From Verrucomicrobiaceae bacterium (GTDB lineage Bacteria > Verrucomicrobiota > Verrucomicrobiia > Verrucomicrobiales > Verrucomicrobiaceae), in NCBI GenBank assembly GCA_016795365.1, contig JAEUHN010000029.1:304866-368865 (forward strand): a stretch of 64,000 nucleotides of DNA. Reading direction: 5' to 3'. Of this stretch, positions 1 to 8,480 are shown piece by piece. A program made the position numbers and the translations under genes. The notes below the pieces were generated by a model. It had not been told where the DNA came from. It did no database searches and was given only the letters and a program-made list of their open reading frames with translations. The stretch's first letter is position 1. Every line of letters begins with the position of its first letter.

Positions 1-489
1 ACTCGCACTATGCGTGGGCTGATGCCGATGGTGGATATGTTCATTGGTGGCGTGGAGGATGCGGTGCAGATGCTTGGGATCGAAAGTCGCGAAGATGCCT
101 CTTTGACCGATGTGGCCCGGCAGATCACCCAGCACTTCCCTCGTGTGTCCCGAGTGGCGATGACGGTGCGGCAGGGAATCTCGGCCTCTCGCAACACCTT
201 CAGAGGCGTGCTCTACGATGCCAAGGCTGACACGTTGTTTTCAGCACCAAACGAAGGCACTTATGACATCGTCAACATCGTGGACCGTCTGGGTGCTGGC
301 GATGCCTTCACGGCGGGCCTCATCTTCGCACTGATGGATGAGGAACTGCGCGAGCCGTCCACAGCGGTCGCTTTCGCCACCGCTGCAGGGTGTCTGGCGC
401 ATTCGATTGAGGGCGACTTCAACTTCAGCACCCGGGCCGAGATCAAGGCTTTGATGGCAGGTGATGCCTCAGGGAGGGTGCGTCGATGA
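1..489 (+). CDS. PfkB-family sugar kinase, C-terminal part (5' end outside window)
   Basis: The reading frame is open from base 1, so the gene starts before the window; the ATG at 10 is probably internal. The visible 162 residues carry the PfkB signature 2, DRLGAGDAFTAG, whose Asp is the catalytic base that activates the sugar hydroxyl for phosphorylation by ATP. The preceding stretch, LMPMVDMFIGGVEDA, matches the segment seen in 2-keto-3-deoxygluconate kinases, so KDG kinase is the most likely subtype. That subtype is inferred from resemblance only; fructokinase or ribokinase-like specificity is possible. The stop codon overlaps the start of the next gene by four bases (ATGA), which suggests one operon and translational coupling with a secreted protein. 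Confidence 0.85.
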   Translation, partial: TRTMRGLMPMVDMFIGGVEDAVQMLGIESREDASLTDVARQITQHFPRVSRVAMTVRQGISASRNTFRGVLYDAKADTLFSAPNEGTYDIVNIVDRLGAGDAFTAGLIFALMDEELREPSTAVAFATAAGCLAHSIEGDFNFSTRAEIKALMAGDASGRVRR

Positions 490-1811
490 TGCGGCGTTTT
501 TTCATCATGGTGCTCGCGAGCGCTGCGGCGAGTTCGAACGCGGTCGAACCTCGGATGAGCTACCTTGAGAATGAGGAGATCAAGGTGGGCGTGGACCTCA
601 ATCTCGGCGGTGCGATCACATGGTTGTCTGCCAAAAATGGCGAGAATCGAGTCAACAACTTCGACTTCGGACGCCAGATCCAGCTTTCCTATTTCTCAGG
701 ACCCGTGCCTTTTGAGTTCGGAGGACAAAAACCTGCCGAGCACTGGAAGCACATTGGCTGGAATCCGATTCAGGCAGGCGATGACTTTCATCATGGTTCG
801 CAAACTACGGAGCACCGCAATGACGGACGCGAAATCTATGTGAAGTGCATTCCCTTGCAGTGGCCGCTGAACCACGTGCCTGGGGAATGCACCCTGGAGT
901 CGTGGCTGAATATCGAAGGCTCGGTGGTGAAAGCGCGGGCACGGCTGGTCAACCAGCGATCAGACAAAACCCAGTATCCCGCGCGACTCCAGGAACTGCC
1001 AGCTCTGTATGCGAATGGATCGTTTCATCGGGTGATGAGCTACACGGGTGATCGCCCGTTCACGAACGCCGCAGCGCAGACCATGTCGAAGTCCACCACC
1101 AAGCATCCGTGGACCTTCTGGCTGGGCACGGAGCAGTGGTCGGCTTTGCTCGACGATCAGGGTCAAGGCATCGGCCTCGTCACCCCTGGACGCATCTGGT
1201 TCACTGGTGGGTTCGCAGGCAAACCGGGCAAGAACGACACCCACGCGACGGACACCGGTTACCTCGCCGGACAGGCACTCGAGATTCTCGATCACAACAT
1301 CGTTCACGAGTTCCAATACGAGTTGGTGGTGGGTTCGCTGGATCAGATCCGAGCCCGTGCGAAGACTCATGCTCCCAGCACCTTGCCCGCATGGGAGTTT
1401 ACCAAGGATCGCCAGGGCTGGCACTATCGTGATCTGCAAGATCGCGGCTGGCCGATCAAGGGCATGTTGGATCTGCTGCCACACGGACCTGATCCCCAAT
1501 TGCTCAGCCCGCTCCAGCTTTGGCGTGCTGAAGATTCTTCGGTGCTCATCATCGAAGCCGCCTTTCAAACGGGCGAACGTCAGGCCACGCTCTACTGGCG
1601 AAAGCTGGATTCACCAGCGCCAGGACCTGAAGATCACACCATCTTCCCGGTGCAGAGCGATGGCGAATTCCATCGCTACGTGGTGAAGCTGTCCGAGTGC
1701 CCGAGTTATCGAGGCTCCATCGTGCAGCTACGCCTTGATCCCGTATCCAAAGGAAAGGCGGACGACTTCGTGCGTGTGAAGTCCATCCGCCTTGCCAAAG
1801 AGTCGCCGTAA
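486..1811 (+). CDS. secreted protein of unknown function, beta-sandwich-like
   Basis: This 441-residue protein is not recognised with certainty. It begins with MMRRFFIMVLASAAASSNA, a short signal peptide, so it is exported. The body is rich in Trp, Gly and aromatic residues and opens with a segment (KVGVDLNLGGAITWLSAK) that recalls the start of galactose-mutarotase-like or other carbohydrate-active beta-sandwich domains. The C-terminal 120 residues look like a second beta-rich domain. Its start overlaps the stop of the upstream PfkB kinase, so a role in extracellular or periplasmic carbohydrate handling is plausible but unproven. It ends three bases before the convergent ThuA-like gene, with no obvious terminator in between. 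Confidence 0.7.
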   Translation: MMRRFFIMVLASAAASSNAVEPRMSYLENEEIKVGVDLNLGGAITWLSAKNGENRVNNFDFGRQIQLSYFSGPVPFEFGGQKPAEHWKHIGWNPIQAGDDFHHGSQTTEHRNDGREIYVKCIPLQWPLNHVPGECTLESWLNIEGSVVKARARLVNQRSDKTQYPARLQELPALYANGSFHRVMSYTGDRPFTNAAAQTMSKSTTKHPWTFWLGTEQWSALLDDQGQGIGLVTPGRIWFTGGFAGKPGKNDTHATDTGYLAGQALEILDHNIVHEFQYELVVGSLDQIRARAKTHAPSTLPAWEFTKDRQGWHYRDLQDRGWPIKGMLDLLPHGPDPQLLSPLQLWRAEDSSVLIIEAAFQTGERQATLYWRKLDSPAPGPEDHTIFPVQSDGEFHRYVVKLSECPSYRGSIVQLRLDPVSKGKADDFVRVKSIRLAKESP

Positions 1812-1814
1812 CGG

Positions 1815-2801
1815 TTATCGCGACCAGCGACGCATGAGACCGCTCATCGCGAGCGGCTGATCAGCGGTGCCGAGCGCGGCGGTCTTCTTGGGTTGTGGCT
1901 TGGGATCAAGATTCTGCGCCAATTGCTCCTCAGTCACCATGCTCTCCACACCACCTGCTGGCACTTCCACCTTGGCCACCCAGACCAGGGCATTGAGCAC
2001 AGCCTTGCGCACATCGTTGTTGCCCCAGTTCTTGTGGAAGTGACCGCCAGTGAAGCCAAAGCCACGACCACCATCGGGACGCTCCACCGCCCACATCGTG
2101 GTTTCAGGCGAGCCCTTCTCAGCCTGGATGTGTGGATACGGACCTTTGGGATAAACATACGGACCATCGCGAGTCGCATCTGGAGGTGTGCCCACGAGGA
2201 TAGGAGTGAAGGTCATGCCACCATCGGCACCCGGCTTGTCGCCATGGCCGAAGGCTGCGCGGAAACGCATGTGGATATACCACTCGTCATTGGTGGTGAA
2301 GGCCTTCACGCCACTGGCGATCGGATGCGCGGGGAAGGATTCATACTTCGCATCCCAGATTGGATTGCAGGAGTAGGCGTTCTCGTAATGGCCGCCGATC
2401 CAGTCTTGGAACTCCTTGCCGCCGAGGTCAGCCACGACTTCCACACCATAGTGCATGCAGCCAAAGCCCACGCCCTTGGCCATGAGCGCCTTGAGCGTCT
2501 CCAGATGATTGCCCTGCACGGCGGGATGGCCTTTGCCCCCGTCGGCATAGATCACCACGGCGTCGGCATCCGCGAAGGTGGCTTCATCCTTCACCCAGCC
2601 CATCTCGTGGCGATCCACGACGAGGTTGGGCACGCTCTTCAAGCACTGCTCAAGAAGCATGGTGCCCGCACGGAACTCATGCATGCCCGGCGGGTGCGAG
2701 GGCTTGCCAGCGATGAAGACCAGCTTGTGCTTGCCATCGGGCGTGAGCGCCGAAGCCGCCGTGGCAAGGGAGAGAGCGAGGAGTGTGAGTCGGGTGATCA
2801 T
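1815..2801 (-). CDS. ThuA-like domain secreted protein (first of two)
   Basis: This 328-residue protein has an N-terminal signal peptide (MITRLTLLALSLATAASA) followed by a ThuA/trehalose-utilisation-type domain, a class I glutamine-amidotransferase-like fold. Visible features are the opening strand KLVFIAGKPSHPPGMHEF, an Asp/Ala-rich strand DADAVVIYADGGKGH and the segment GFGCMHYGVEVV, where the nucleophile elbow would sit. The family is expanded in Verrucomicrobiota and Planctomycetota and its biochemical role is poorly defined. The C-terminal tail, from about residue 290, is low complexity. It is divergent from the second ThuA-like gene across 106 bases that must hold both promoters. Confidence 0.88.
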   Translation of the reverse strand: MITRLTLLALSLATAASALTPDGKHKLVFIAGKPSHPPGMHEFRAGTMLLEQCLKSVPNLVVDRHEMGWVKDEATFADADAVVIYADGGKGHPAVQGNHLETLKALMAKGVGFGCMHYGVEVVADLGGKEFQDWIGGHYENAYSCNPIWDAKYESFPAHPIASGVKAFTTNDEWYIHMRFRAAFGHGDKPGADGGMTFTPILVGTPPDATRDGPYVYPKGPYPHIQAEKGSPETTMWAVERPDGGRGFGFTGGHFHKNWGNNDVRKAVLNALVWVAKVEVPAGGVESMVTEEQLAQNLDPKPQPKKTAALGTADQPLAMSGLMRRWSR

Positions 2802-2907
2802 AGTGGATGGGAACGCGCGCCAGCATGGCCATCACACAGCGTGGACTCAAGATCGAAAGTTGCTGCTTGGAAGCCCCAGGCGAAGCCGTTATAACCGGCC
2901 ACCATTT

Positions 2908-3948
2908 ATGATGAAAACACTCGCCGCATTACTCGCTCTTAGCGCTGCCTCCACAGCGCTTGCCGACAACTACGTCACCTACGAACCCCAGGAAGGCCCG
3001 GGCAAAGGCAAGCACATCGTGCTGCTCGCTGGCGATGAGGAGTATCGCTCGGAGGAGGCGATGCCGATGCTGGGCAAGCTGCTCAGCCAGCGGCATGGCT
3101 TCAAGTGCACGGTGCTCTTCTCCGTGGACGACGATGGCACGATCAATCCCAACAATGGCGGTAGCCTCAGCCATCCCGAAAGCCTCGATTCCGCCGATGC
3201 GATCATCATGCTGATCCGGTTCCGCCATTGGAGCAATGAAGCCATGAAGCACTTCCGGAACGCTGTGAATCGCGGCGTGCCCATCATCGCCCTGCGCACA
3301 GCGACCCACGCCTTCAGTCTGCCCAAGGACAGCCCGGACATCGACTGGACCTGGAATAACAAGGAAGGCGGCTTCGGTCGCATCATCCTGGGTGAAACGT
3401 GGGTGAGCCACTGGGGCAAGCATCGCGCCGAAGCCACCAAGGGCATCATCGAAGCCAGCGCGGCCAGCCATCCTGTCCTGCGCGGTGTCGCTGACGTCTT
3501 CGGCACCACGGACGTTTATGAGGCACATCCTCCGGCTGACGCCACGATCCTGATGCGCGGCCAGGTCTTGAAGGGAATGACCCCCGACTCCGGTGCCGCC
3601 GACTACAAGAAGAAGAACAAGGCCGGAGCCGAACAAGGTGTGAACGATCCCATGATGCCGATCGTGTGGACCCGTGAAGCCAAGACAGCCAATGGCGGCA
3701 CGAACAAGGTGCTGTGCTCCACCATTGGGGCGGCCAGCGACCTCACCAGTGAAGACCTGCGTCGCGTGCTCGTGAACGGCGTATATTGGGGCCTAGGTCT
3801 CGAAGTGCCCGCCAAGGCTGACGTGACTCCGGTGGGTGAGTTCAAGCCCACGATGTATGGCACCAAGGACTCCACCGACCTCAGCGATCCGTATGGCTTC
3901 CGTGGTTTCAAGAAGGGCGTGAAGCCCAGTGATCACGCGCTGAAATAA
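2908..3948 (+). CDS. ThuA-like domain secreted protein (second of two)
   Basis: The gene encodes 346 residues. The start at 2908 (MMKTLAALLALSAASTALA) is chosen because it gives a clean signal peptide; the frame stays open upstream, but that extension is antisense to the first ThuA gene and not credible. The mature protein opens with GKGKHIVLLAGDEEYRSEEAMP, the ThuA-type beta-1/alpha-1 segment, and continues with ADAIIMLIRFRHWSNEAM and VPIIALRTATHAFSL, matching the amidotransferase-like core. It is clearly diverged from its divergently transcribed neighbour, so this is not a recent duplication. A strong hairpin followed by a T-run lies just downstream. Confidence 0.88.
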   Translation: MMKTLAALLALSAASTALADNYVTYEPQEGPGKGKHIVLLAGDEEYRSEEAMPMLGKLLSQRHGFKCTVLFSVDDDGTINPNNGGSLSHPESLDSADAIIMLIRFRHWSNEAMKHFRNAVNRGVPIIALRTATHAFSLPKDSPDIDWTWNNKEGGFGRIILGETWVSHWGKHRAEATKGIIEASAASHPVLRGVADVFGTTDVYEAHPPADATILMRGQVLKGMTPDSGAADYKKKNKAGAEQGVNDPMMPIVWTREAKTANGGTNKVLCSTIGAASDLTSEDLRRVLVNGVYWGLGLEVPAKADVTPVGEFKPTMYGTKDSTDLSDPYGFRGFKKGVKPSDHALK

Positions 3949-3978
3949 ACTTCAGCCAGACCGATCTATGCTTGCGAG

Positions 3979-4006
3979 GAGGGAGCCTGACACGGCTCCC
4001 TCTTTT
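3979..4006 (+). terminator. intrinsic terminator of the second ThuA-like gene
   Basis: A perfect 9-bp stem (GAGGGAGCC at 3979-3987 paired with GGCTCCCTC at 3994-4002) has a 6-base loop and is followed by TTTT. It lies about 30 bases after the ThuA stop and touches the 3' end of the convergent hemB. The T-run is on the plus-strand side only, so it works best for the ThuA gene. Confidence 0.8.
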
Positions 4007-5007
4007 CATTTGGCCCGGTAACGTTTCGCGAAGTCCTTCGCGAAATAGGTGAGGATCATGTCCGCACCGGCACGGCGAATGCCGATCAGGGACTCGTCCA
4101 CCACCTTCGCCTCATCAAGCCAGCCCGCTGCGGACGCTGACTTGATCATCAGATACTCGCCGCTCACCTGGTAGGCAGCGATGGGCAGCGTGGTGTGAGA
4201 ACGGATCTGATGAATGATGTCGAGGTAAGGACCTGCGGGCTTCACCATAAGAATGTCGGCACCTTCCGATTCATCCAGCTCTGCCTCACGAAGCGCCTCA
4301 CGCGCATTCGCCGGGTCCATCTGGTAAGTCTTTTTGTCGCCAGACTTCGGTGCGGAATCGAGCGCTCCACGGAAGGGACCATAGAAGGCACTGGCATACT
4401 TGGCGGTGTAGCTCATGATCGAGACGTCGGTGAACGACTCTCCATCGAGTGCCTCGCGAATCGCTGCCACGCGTCCATCCATCATGTCACTTGGCGCCAC
4501 GATGTCAGCGCCAGCACGCGCATGGCAGAGCGCCTGCTGGCAGAGCACGTCCACCGTCTTGTCATTCAAGATGCGCCCATCTGCGGCTACGAGGCCATCA
4601 TGCCCATCGCTGTTGTAAGGATCGAGCGCCACATCGGTGATGACCACCAGCGAAGGATGCGCGGCTTTCAGCGCCTTGATGGCACGCGGCACCAGCCCAT
4701 CAGCGTTGTAGCATTCCTCAGCACCCGGCGTTTTGAGTTCATCCGGGATGCGCGGGAAGAGCACCACCGCCGGAACGCCGAGGGCATGGGCTTCACCCGC
4801 TTCCTTCACCAGATCATCGACGCACCAGCGCTGGCAGCCAGGCATCGAGCTGATGGCTTCGTTGCGATTGCCTTCCTGAAGGAAGAGCGGGTAAATCAGA
4901 TGACCAGGGTTGAGATCGGTCTCACGGACCAAGTCGCGAATGGCGGCGGACTTGCGATTGCGACGCGGACGGATGGGCATGTCGATGAGCATGGCGTTTG
5001 ATGGCAC
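4006..5007 (-). CDS. hemB: delta-aminolevulinic acid dehydratase (porphobilinogen synthase)
   Basis: This 333-residue cytoplasmic enzyme condenses two 5-aminolevulinate molecules to porphobilinogen in haem and tetrapyrrole synthesis. The Schiff-base lysines are visible as K203 in SYTAKYASAFYGPFR and K256 in ILMVKPAGPYLD. The metal-site segment, residues 125-138, reads DVALDPYNSDGHDG: Asp and Ala residues replace the cysteines of zinc enzymes, which places it in the magnesium-type group. Met6 and Met10 are alternative starts, because the conserved core begins at MPIRPRRNRKS. It is monocistronic or first in a unit, and convergent with the ThuA gene. Confidence 0.97.
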   Translation of the reverse strand: MPSNAMLIDMPIRPRRNRKSAAIRDLVRETDLNPGHLIYPLFLQEGNRNEAISSMPGCQRWCVDDLVKEAGEAHALGVPAVVLFPRIPDELKTPGAEECYNADGLVPRAIKALKAAHPSLVVITDVALDPYNSDGHDGLVAADGRILNDKTVDVLCQQALCHARAGADIVAPSDMMDGRVAAIREALDGESFTDVSIMSYTAKYASAFYGPFRGALDSAPKSGDKKTYQMDPANAREALREAELDESEGADILMVKPAGPYLDIIHQIRSHTTLPIAAYQVSGEYLMIKSASAAGWLDEAKVVDESLIGIRRAGADMILTYFAKDFAKRYRAK

Positions 5008-5046
5008 AAGCTCGCGCAGCCCGCAAAGTCAAAGCCGTGCCCGTGC

Positions 5047-5988
5047 TCATGTGAACGAATGCGGTGCCCAGATGAGATCTTCGACCGCGATCTCATCATA
5101 CTTGTCTCCCGGCAGCACATCGCCCGTGCGGTAGTTCATCGCATCGTATTTGCGCAGAGCGGTATCACGTTTCAATCCCACAAGCTGATGCGCATCCACG
5201 ATGCGACGGAAGACACAAGGCAGGTTCAGCTTGCCCTTCTGCTGGGCTGGAGGTTCGGGATCTGACCAATGCTTCGGCGCGGCATAGCTGGAGGTGTAAG
5301 TCAGCGGCTTGTGGCTGTAGTTCTTCCAGACACCGAGGCCCGCAGCCTTCGCCGTTTTCGCTGCATCAAGAAACGATGGAATCAAGTCCCCAGCAGACTC
5401 AAAGAGGAACGGGAAGGCAAGACCACGTTTGATAAGGTCGAGCGAAACGAAGTCCCTCTTTTCACCGAACGGTGTGCTGCAATACACATAGCCGAGCGCC
5501 CGTCCGTAGTGATCCGTCACCTCACGATCGAGTAGCACGAGCGCATGGCCGGCCGCCTGCAAGGTGTTGACCAAGTGATCGGTCGCTGGCTTCCAGAGCG
5601 GCTGGGAGCGATCTTCGCCACCGAGCTTCGGATCGAGCGCATAACTCGTCACCTTGCCCTTCTCCTTCATCTTGAATGCCTGGGAGTGATAGTGTTCCTC
5701 CGGCGCATCCAGGCCCTCCAGGCGCACCGTCACGTAGTTCCGTCCCAAGCTCGATTTCACCTCCAGCACACGAGGCCTGATCGCCCCCGTCACCCACACG
5801 AAGAACATGCCTTCCTTAGGCTGCATCACCTGATTGTTGACCAGCAGCAGCGGATCAAAGAGGTGAATCGTATCGCCGTCTGGCTTCAGCGTCTTACTCT
5901 TCGAGTAGTCCACCACACCGAGCAAGTGCGGGATCTGGTAGCTGGCGATCGCGGGCATGGCAGGAGCATCAAGTTCGGTGCATTGCAT
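5047..5988 (-). CDS. thermonuclease (SNase)-like domain protein
   Basis: The product is about 313 residues from Met at 5988; a start at 5958 (MPAIASYQIPHLLG) is equally possible, and a longer frame from 6108 would run into the mcrB promoter region. A staphylococcal-nuclease-like OB fold is suggested by VRLEGLDAPE (the usual VRLxGIDTPE) and DHYGRALGYVYC (the usual YGRxLAYV), which hold Asp, Glu and Arg positions of the active site. The first stretch, about residues 10-60, and the C-terminal 60 residues are unrecognised. There is no clear signal peptide. Nuclease activity is inferred from the motifs and not assured; many members of this superfamily only bind. Confidence 0.7.
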   Translation of the reverse strand: MQCTELDAPAMPAIASYQIPHLLGVVDYSKSKTLKPDGDTIHLFDPLLLVNNQVMQPKEGMFFVWVTGAIRPRVLEVKSSLGRNYVTVRLEGLDAPEEHYHSQAFKMKEKGKVTSYALDPKLGGEDRSQPLWKPATDHLVNTLQAAGHALVLLDREVTDHYGRALGYVYCSTPFGEKRDFVSLDLIKRGLAFPFLFESAGDLIPSFLDAAKTAKAAGLGVWKNYSHKPLTYTSSYAAPKHWSDPEPPAQQKGKLNLPCVFRRIVDAHQLVGLKRDTALRKYDAMNYRTGDVLPGDKYDEIAVEDLIWAPHSFT

Positions 5989-6119
5989 CAGGTTAGGGAC
6001 CGCAGAGCGAGAAAAAAATCTGTGCCCTCCTGGGGGCAGTCGTTTCACACAAACTGGACGAAGCCCCGCCCGGCCCGGGCTTGCCCGTTCGCCCAAGCCC
6101 TGCCACATACTTCGTTCGC

Positions 6120-8480
6120 ATGCCCGTTAAGCCCATCGTCGATTTCGCCAAAACGTTCAACCGCACCCAACTTCAACCGCTGCTGCTGGATGCGGAGCAG
6201 CAACGGGTGGCCTTCGTTGCTCGCTTCCCGAGGGAGCGGTTCCGGGAGCTTTCACTCGAGGACTACATCGGTCCTGAGGGTCTCTGCGAGTGGTTGGACA
6301 CCCGCACGCCTCTCCTCGGGGAGGTAGCAGAAAACCGCCCGGCCAACCCCGAGGGCATTCAGGCCCTCAAAGGAACTGGGTTGTGGAAACGCGAAGGAAG
6401 CAGCCTCGACACCGCCCAAAAGGAGTGGCCTCCGCTCCGCGAGGCGCTGGCGAGGAGTCTGGACCTCGCCGCGGCTGGAAAGTGGCTGGACGCGGGCAAT
6501 GAAAACAACCCGCTCAACTCCGTCCCCGCCACCCGGCGTAACAAGTTGCTGCATCTCTACTTCCCAGGCGAACTGCTGCCGATCTACAAAAGCCCGGCGA
6601 TCAAGCAAGCCCTCGACGCGCTGGGCCTGGAGGCACGCGAGAGTGCTTGGAGCCCCTTGCGAAATCGCGACCTGCTTCACCACCTTCAAGCGATGCCTGA
6701 ACTGCAAGGCTGGAGCCCACTGGAACTTGGCGAATTACTCACGGGCTGGCTTGATGACACTGGCTCCAAGAAAGTCACCAACATGGAGTTGATCATCCGC
6801 GCCATGCTCCACCTCCGCGATCGCGGGCAAGACTGGGTGGCCCCCGAAGTCGCAGATGCAGAGGTCCGGCAGTTCTCCGGGCGAAGCATCGGGGACATCG
6901 CCACGGAGATGGATGACATGAGGACGGACGAAAACCGCACACACACACGAAAGCCCAACAAGTCGCCCAAGTGGCGTGTTCTCGAGCGCCATCCACAGGA
7001 CAAGCTCTACCGCTTGGTGGACGACAAGCTCCCGCCCCTTTCACAACAACCTGCCTCAGTCAATACCGTGATCCCTGCAACACCTGTCACCAACGCTCTG
7101 AACTGCATCCTCTACGGTCCACCCGGCACCGGCAAGACCTACAGCGTGATTCGCCGTGCCGCGATGATAGCCAGAGGTCGCGAACTGTCTGGCGACGAGG
7201 CCAAGCAGCAGTATGACGACCTTTGCAAAACAGGCCGCATCCGGCTCGCCACCTTCCACCAGTCCTTCAGCTACGAGGACTTCATCGAAGGCATCCGCCC
7301 TGCAATGGATGAAGAAGGCGGAGCCCGCTTTGAGGTGCGCGACGGCGTCTTCAAGGAGATCGCGACGGAGGCGTTGTTTGCGTGTTTGGAGAAAACTCCT
7401 TCAACAGCAGGAAGCGACTTTGAAGTGCGATGGAGTCAGCTGCTGAGCCTCATCGGAGAAACTGGCGAGCTTGAGATCGAAGGCCTGGGAAAAACCAACT
7501 GGCTGTTGAGCGAAACCGCTCAGGGAAATGTGAGAGCAACGAACCCTGTCACCAAGAAGGAATTCCTTTGTGGCAGAGCTGTAATCTCTCAGGTTTGGAG
7601 GAGGCTTCCATCCCTCGAGCGAATCAACTCGGGAGACTCCGAGTCAGCTTATGGGAAGCCTGGCCACCATCACGTGATCGCTGCCGTCTTCAACTTCATG
7701 AAGGCGCTGCCTAGTTTCGAGTCACAAGGTCCTCAGCCACCAGCGCAGGTGGTTACCCCTCCAATGGCAAACACTCACGCAATCGTTGCGAGCTACCTCG
7801 AACTGGGCTCCACCTCCGGGTGGCAGCTTCGCGCCGACCGTGCCTTCCCTCCTTACGTCCTGATCATCGACGAGATCAATCGTGGCAATATCAGCCGTAT
7901 CTTCGGCGAGCTGATCACCTTGATCGAAGATGACAAGCGCCATGGCTCCAGCAATGCGTTGACGGTGACGTTACCCACCTCGCGTGAACCCTTCACCGTC
8001 CCACCGAACTTGTATCTTCTGGGCACAATGAACACGGCGGACAAATCCCTGGCGCTCCTTGATGTCGCCTTGCGGCGTCGCTTTGAATTCGAGGAACTGG
8101 CTCCAAATTTCAGCGTTTGCACGAAGTTCCCAGAGCTTGGCCCGGTGATGAATGAACTGAACAACCGCCTCGAACTGCGCAAAGATCGCGACCACCGGAT
8201 CGGTCATGCCTTTTTCATGAATGTGAGCCATGCATCGGATTTCAATGCGGTCTTCCGGCGCAAGGTGGTGCCTTTGCTCCAGGAGTATTTCTTCAACGAC
8301 ATCGACGGCGCGCGCTATGTGCTGGGCGAAGCCAACAGCTCCAGCAACACAGGGTTTCTCCGTCCCCTGACAGGTGAGGCCAAGTGGCAGCGGAACCGCT
8401 GGCGCTGGTTCACCGATGTGGAGCCTGGGCTGGACTGCTGGGCACAGCTGACCGCCAATTACCGTGCCGATCATGGCTGA
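6120..8480 (+). CDS. mcrB: McrB-type AAA+ GTPase of a modified-DNA restriction system
   Basis: The gene encodes 786 residues from ATG 6120; an in-frame ATG at 6081 is possible but less likely. McrB is the motor subunit that hydrolyses GTP, translocates on DNA with modified cytosine and drives cleavage by McrC. The AAA+ core begins with Walker A GPPGTGKT at residues 333-340, followed by Walker B LIIDEINRGN near 580 and the McrB-type sensor segment GTMNTADKSL near 638, then the arginine-rich ALRRRFEF. The N-terminal 300 residues should be the DNA-recognition part but match no modification-binding domain I can name. The stretch around 7400-7700 seems less GC-rich than flanking genes. Translation is coupled to mcrC by overlap. 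Confidence 0.92.
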   Translation: MPVKPIVDFAKTFNRTQLQPLLLDAEQQRVAFVARFPRERFRELSLEDYIGPEGLCEWLDTRTPLLGEVAENRPANPEGIQALKGTGLWKREGSSLDTAQKEWPPLREALARSLDLAAAGKWLDAGNENNPLNSVPATRRNKLLHLYFPGELLPIYKSPAIKQALDALGLEARESAWSPLRNRDLLHHLQAMPELQGWSPLELGELLTGWLDDTGSKKVTNMELIIRAMLHLRDRGQDWVAPEVADAEVRQFSGRSIGDIATEMDDMRTDENRTHTRKPNKSPKWRVLERHPQDKLYRLVDDKLPPLSQQPASVNTVIPATPVTNALNCILYGPPGTGKTYSVIRRAAMIARGRELSGDEAKQQYDDLCKTGRIRLATFHQSFSYEDFIEGIRPAMDEEGGARFEVRDGVFKEIATEALFACLEKTPSTAGSDFEVRWSQLLSLIGETGELEIEGLGKTNWLLSETAQGNVRATNPVTKKEFLCGRAVISQVWRRLPSLERINSGDSESAYGKPGHHHVIAAVFNFMKALPSFESQGPQPPAQVVTPPMANTHAIVASYLELGSTSGWQLRADRAFPPYVLIIDEINRGNISRIFGELITLIEDDKRHGSSNALTVTLPTSREPFTVPPNLYLLGTMNTADKSLALLDVALRRRFEFEELAPNFSVCTKFPELGPVMNELNNRLELRKDRDHRIGHAFFMNVSHASDFNAVFRRKVVPLLQEYFFNDIDGARYVLGEANSSSNTGFLRPLTGEAKWQRNRWRWFTDVEPGLDCWAQLTANYRADHG

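Noticed and set aside
5989..6108. 40-codon N-terminal extension of the thermonuclease-like protein
   Set aside because: The extension is Arg/Gly/Pro rich, overlaps the mcrB promoter area and shows no domain; a start at 5988 or 5958 is more likely.
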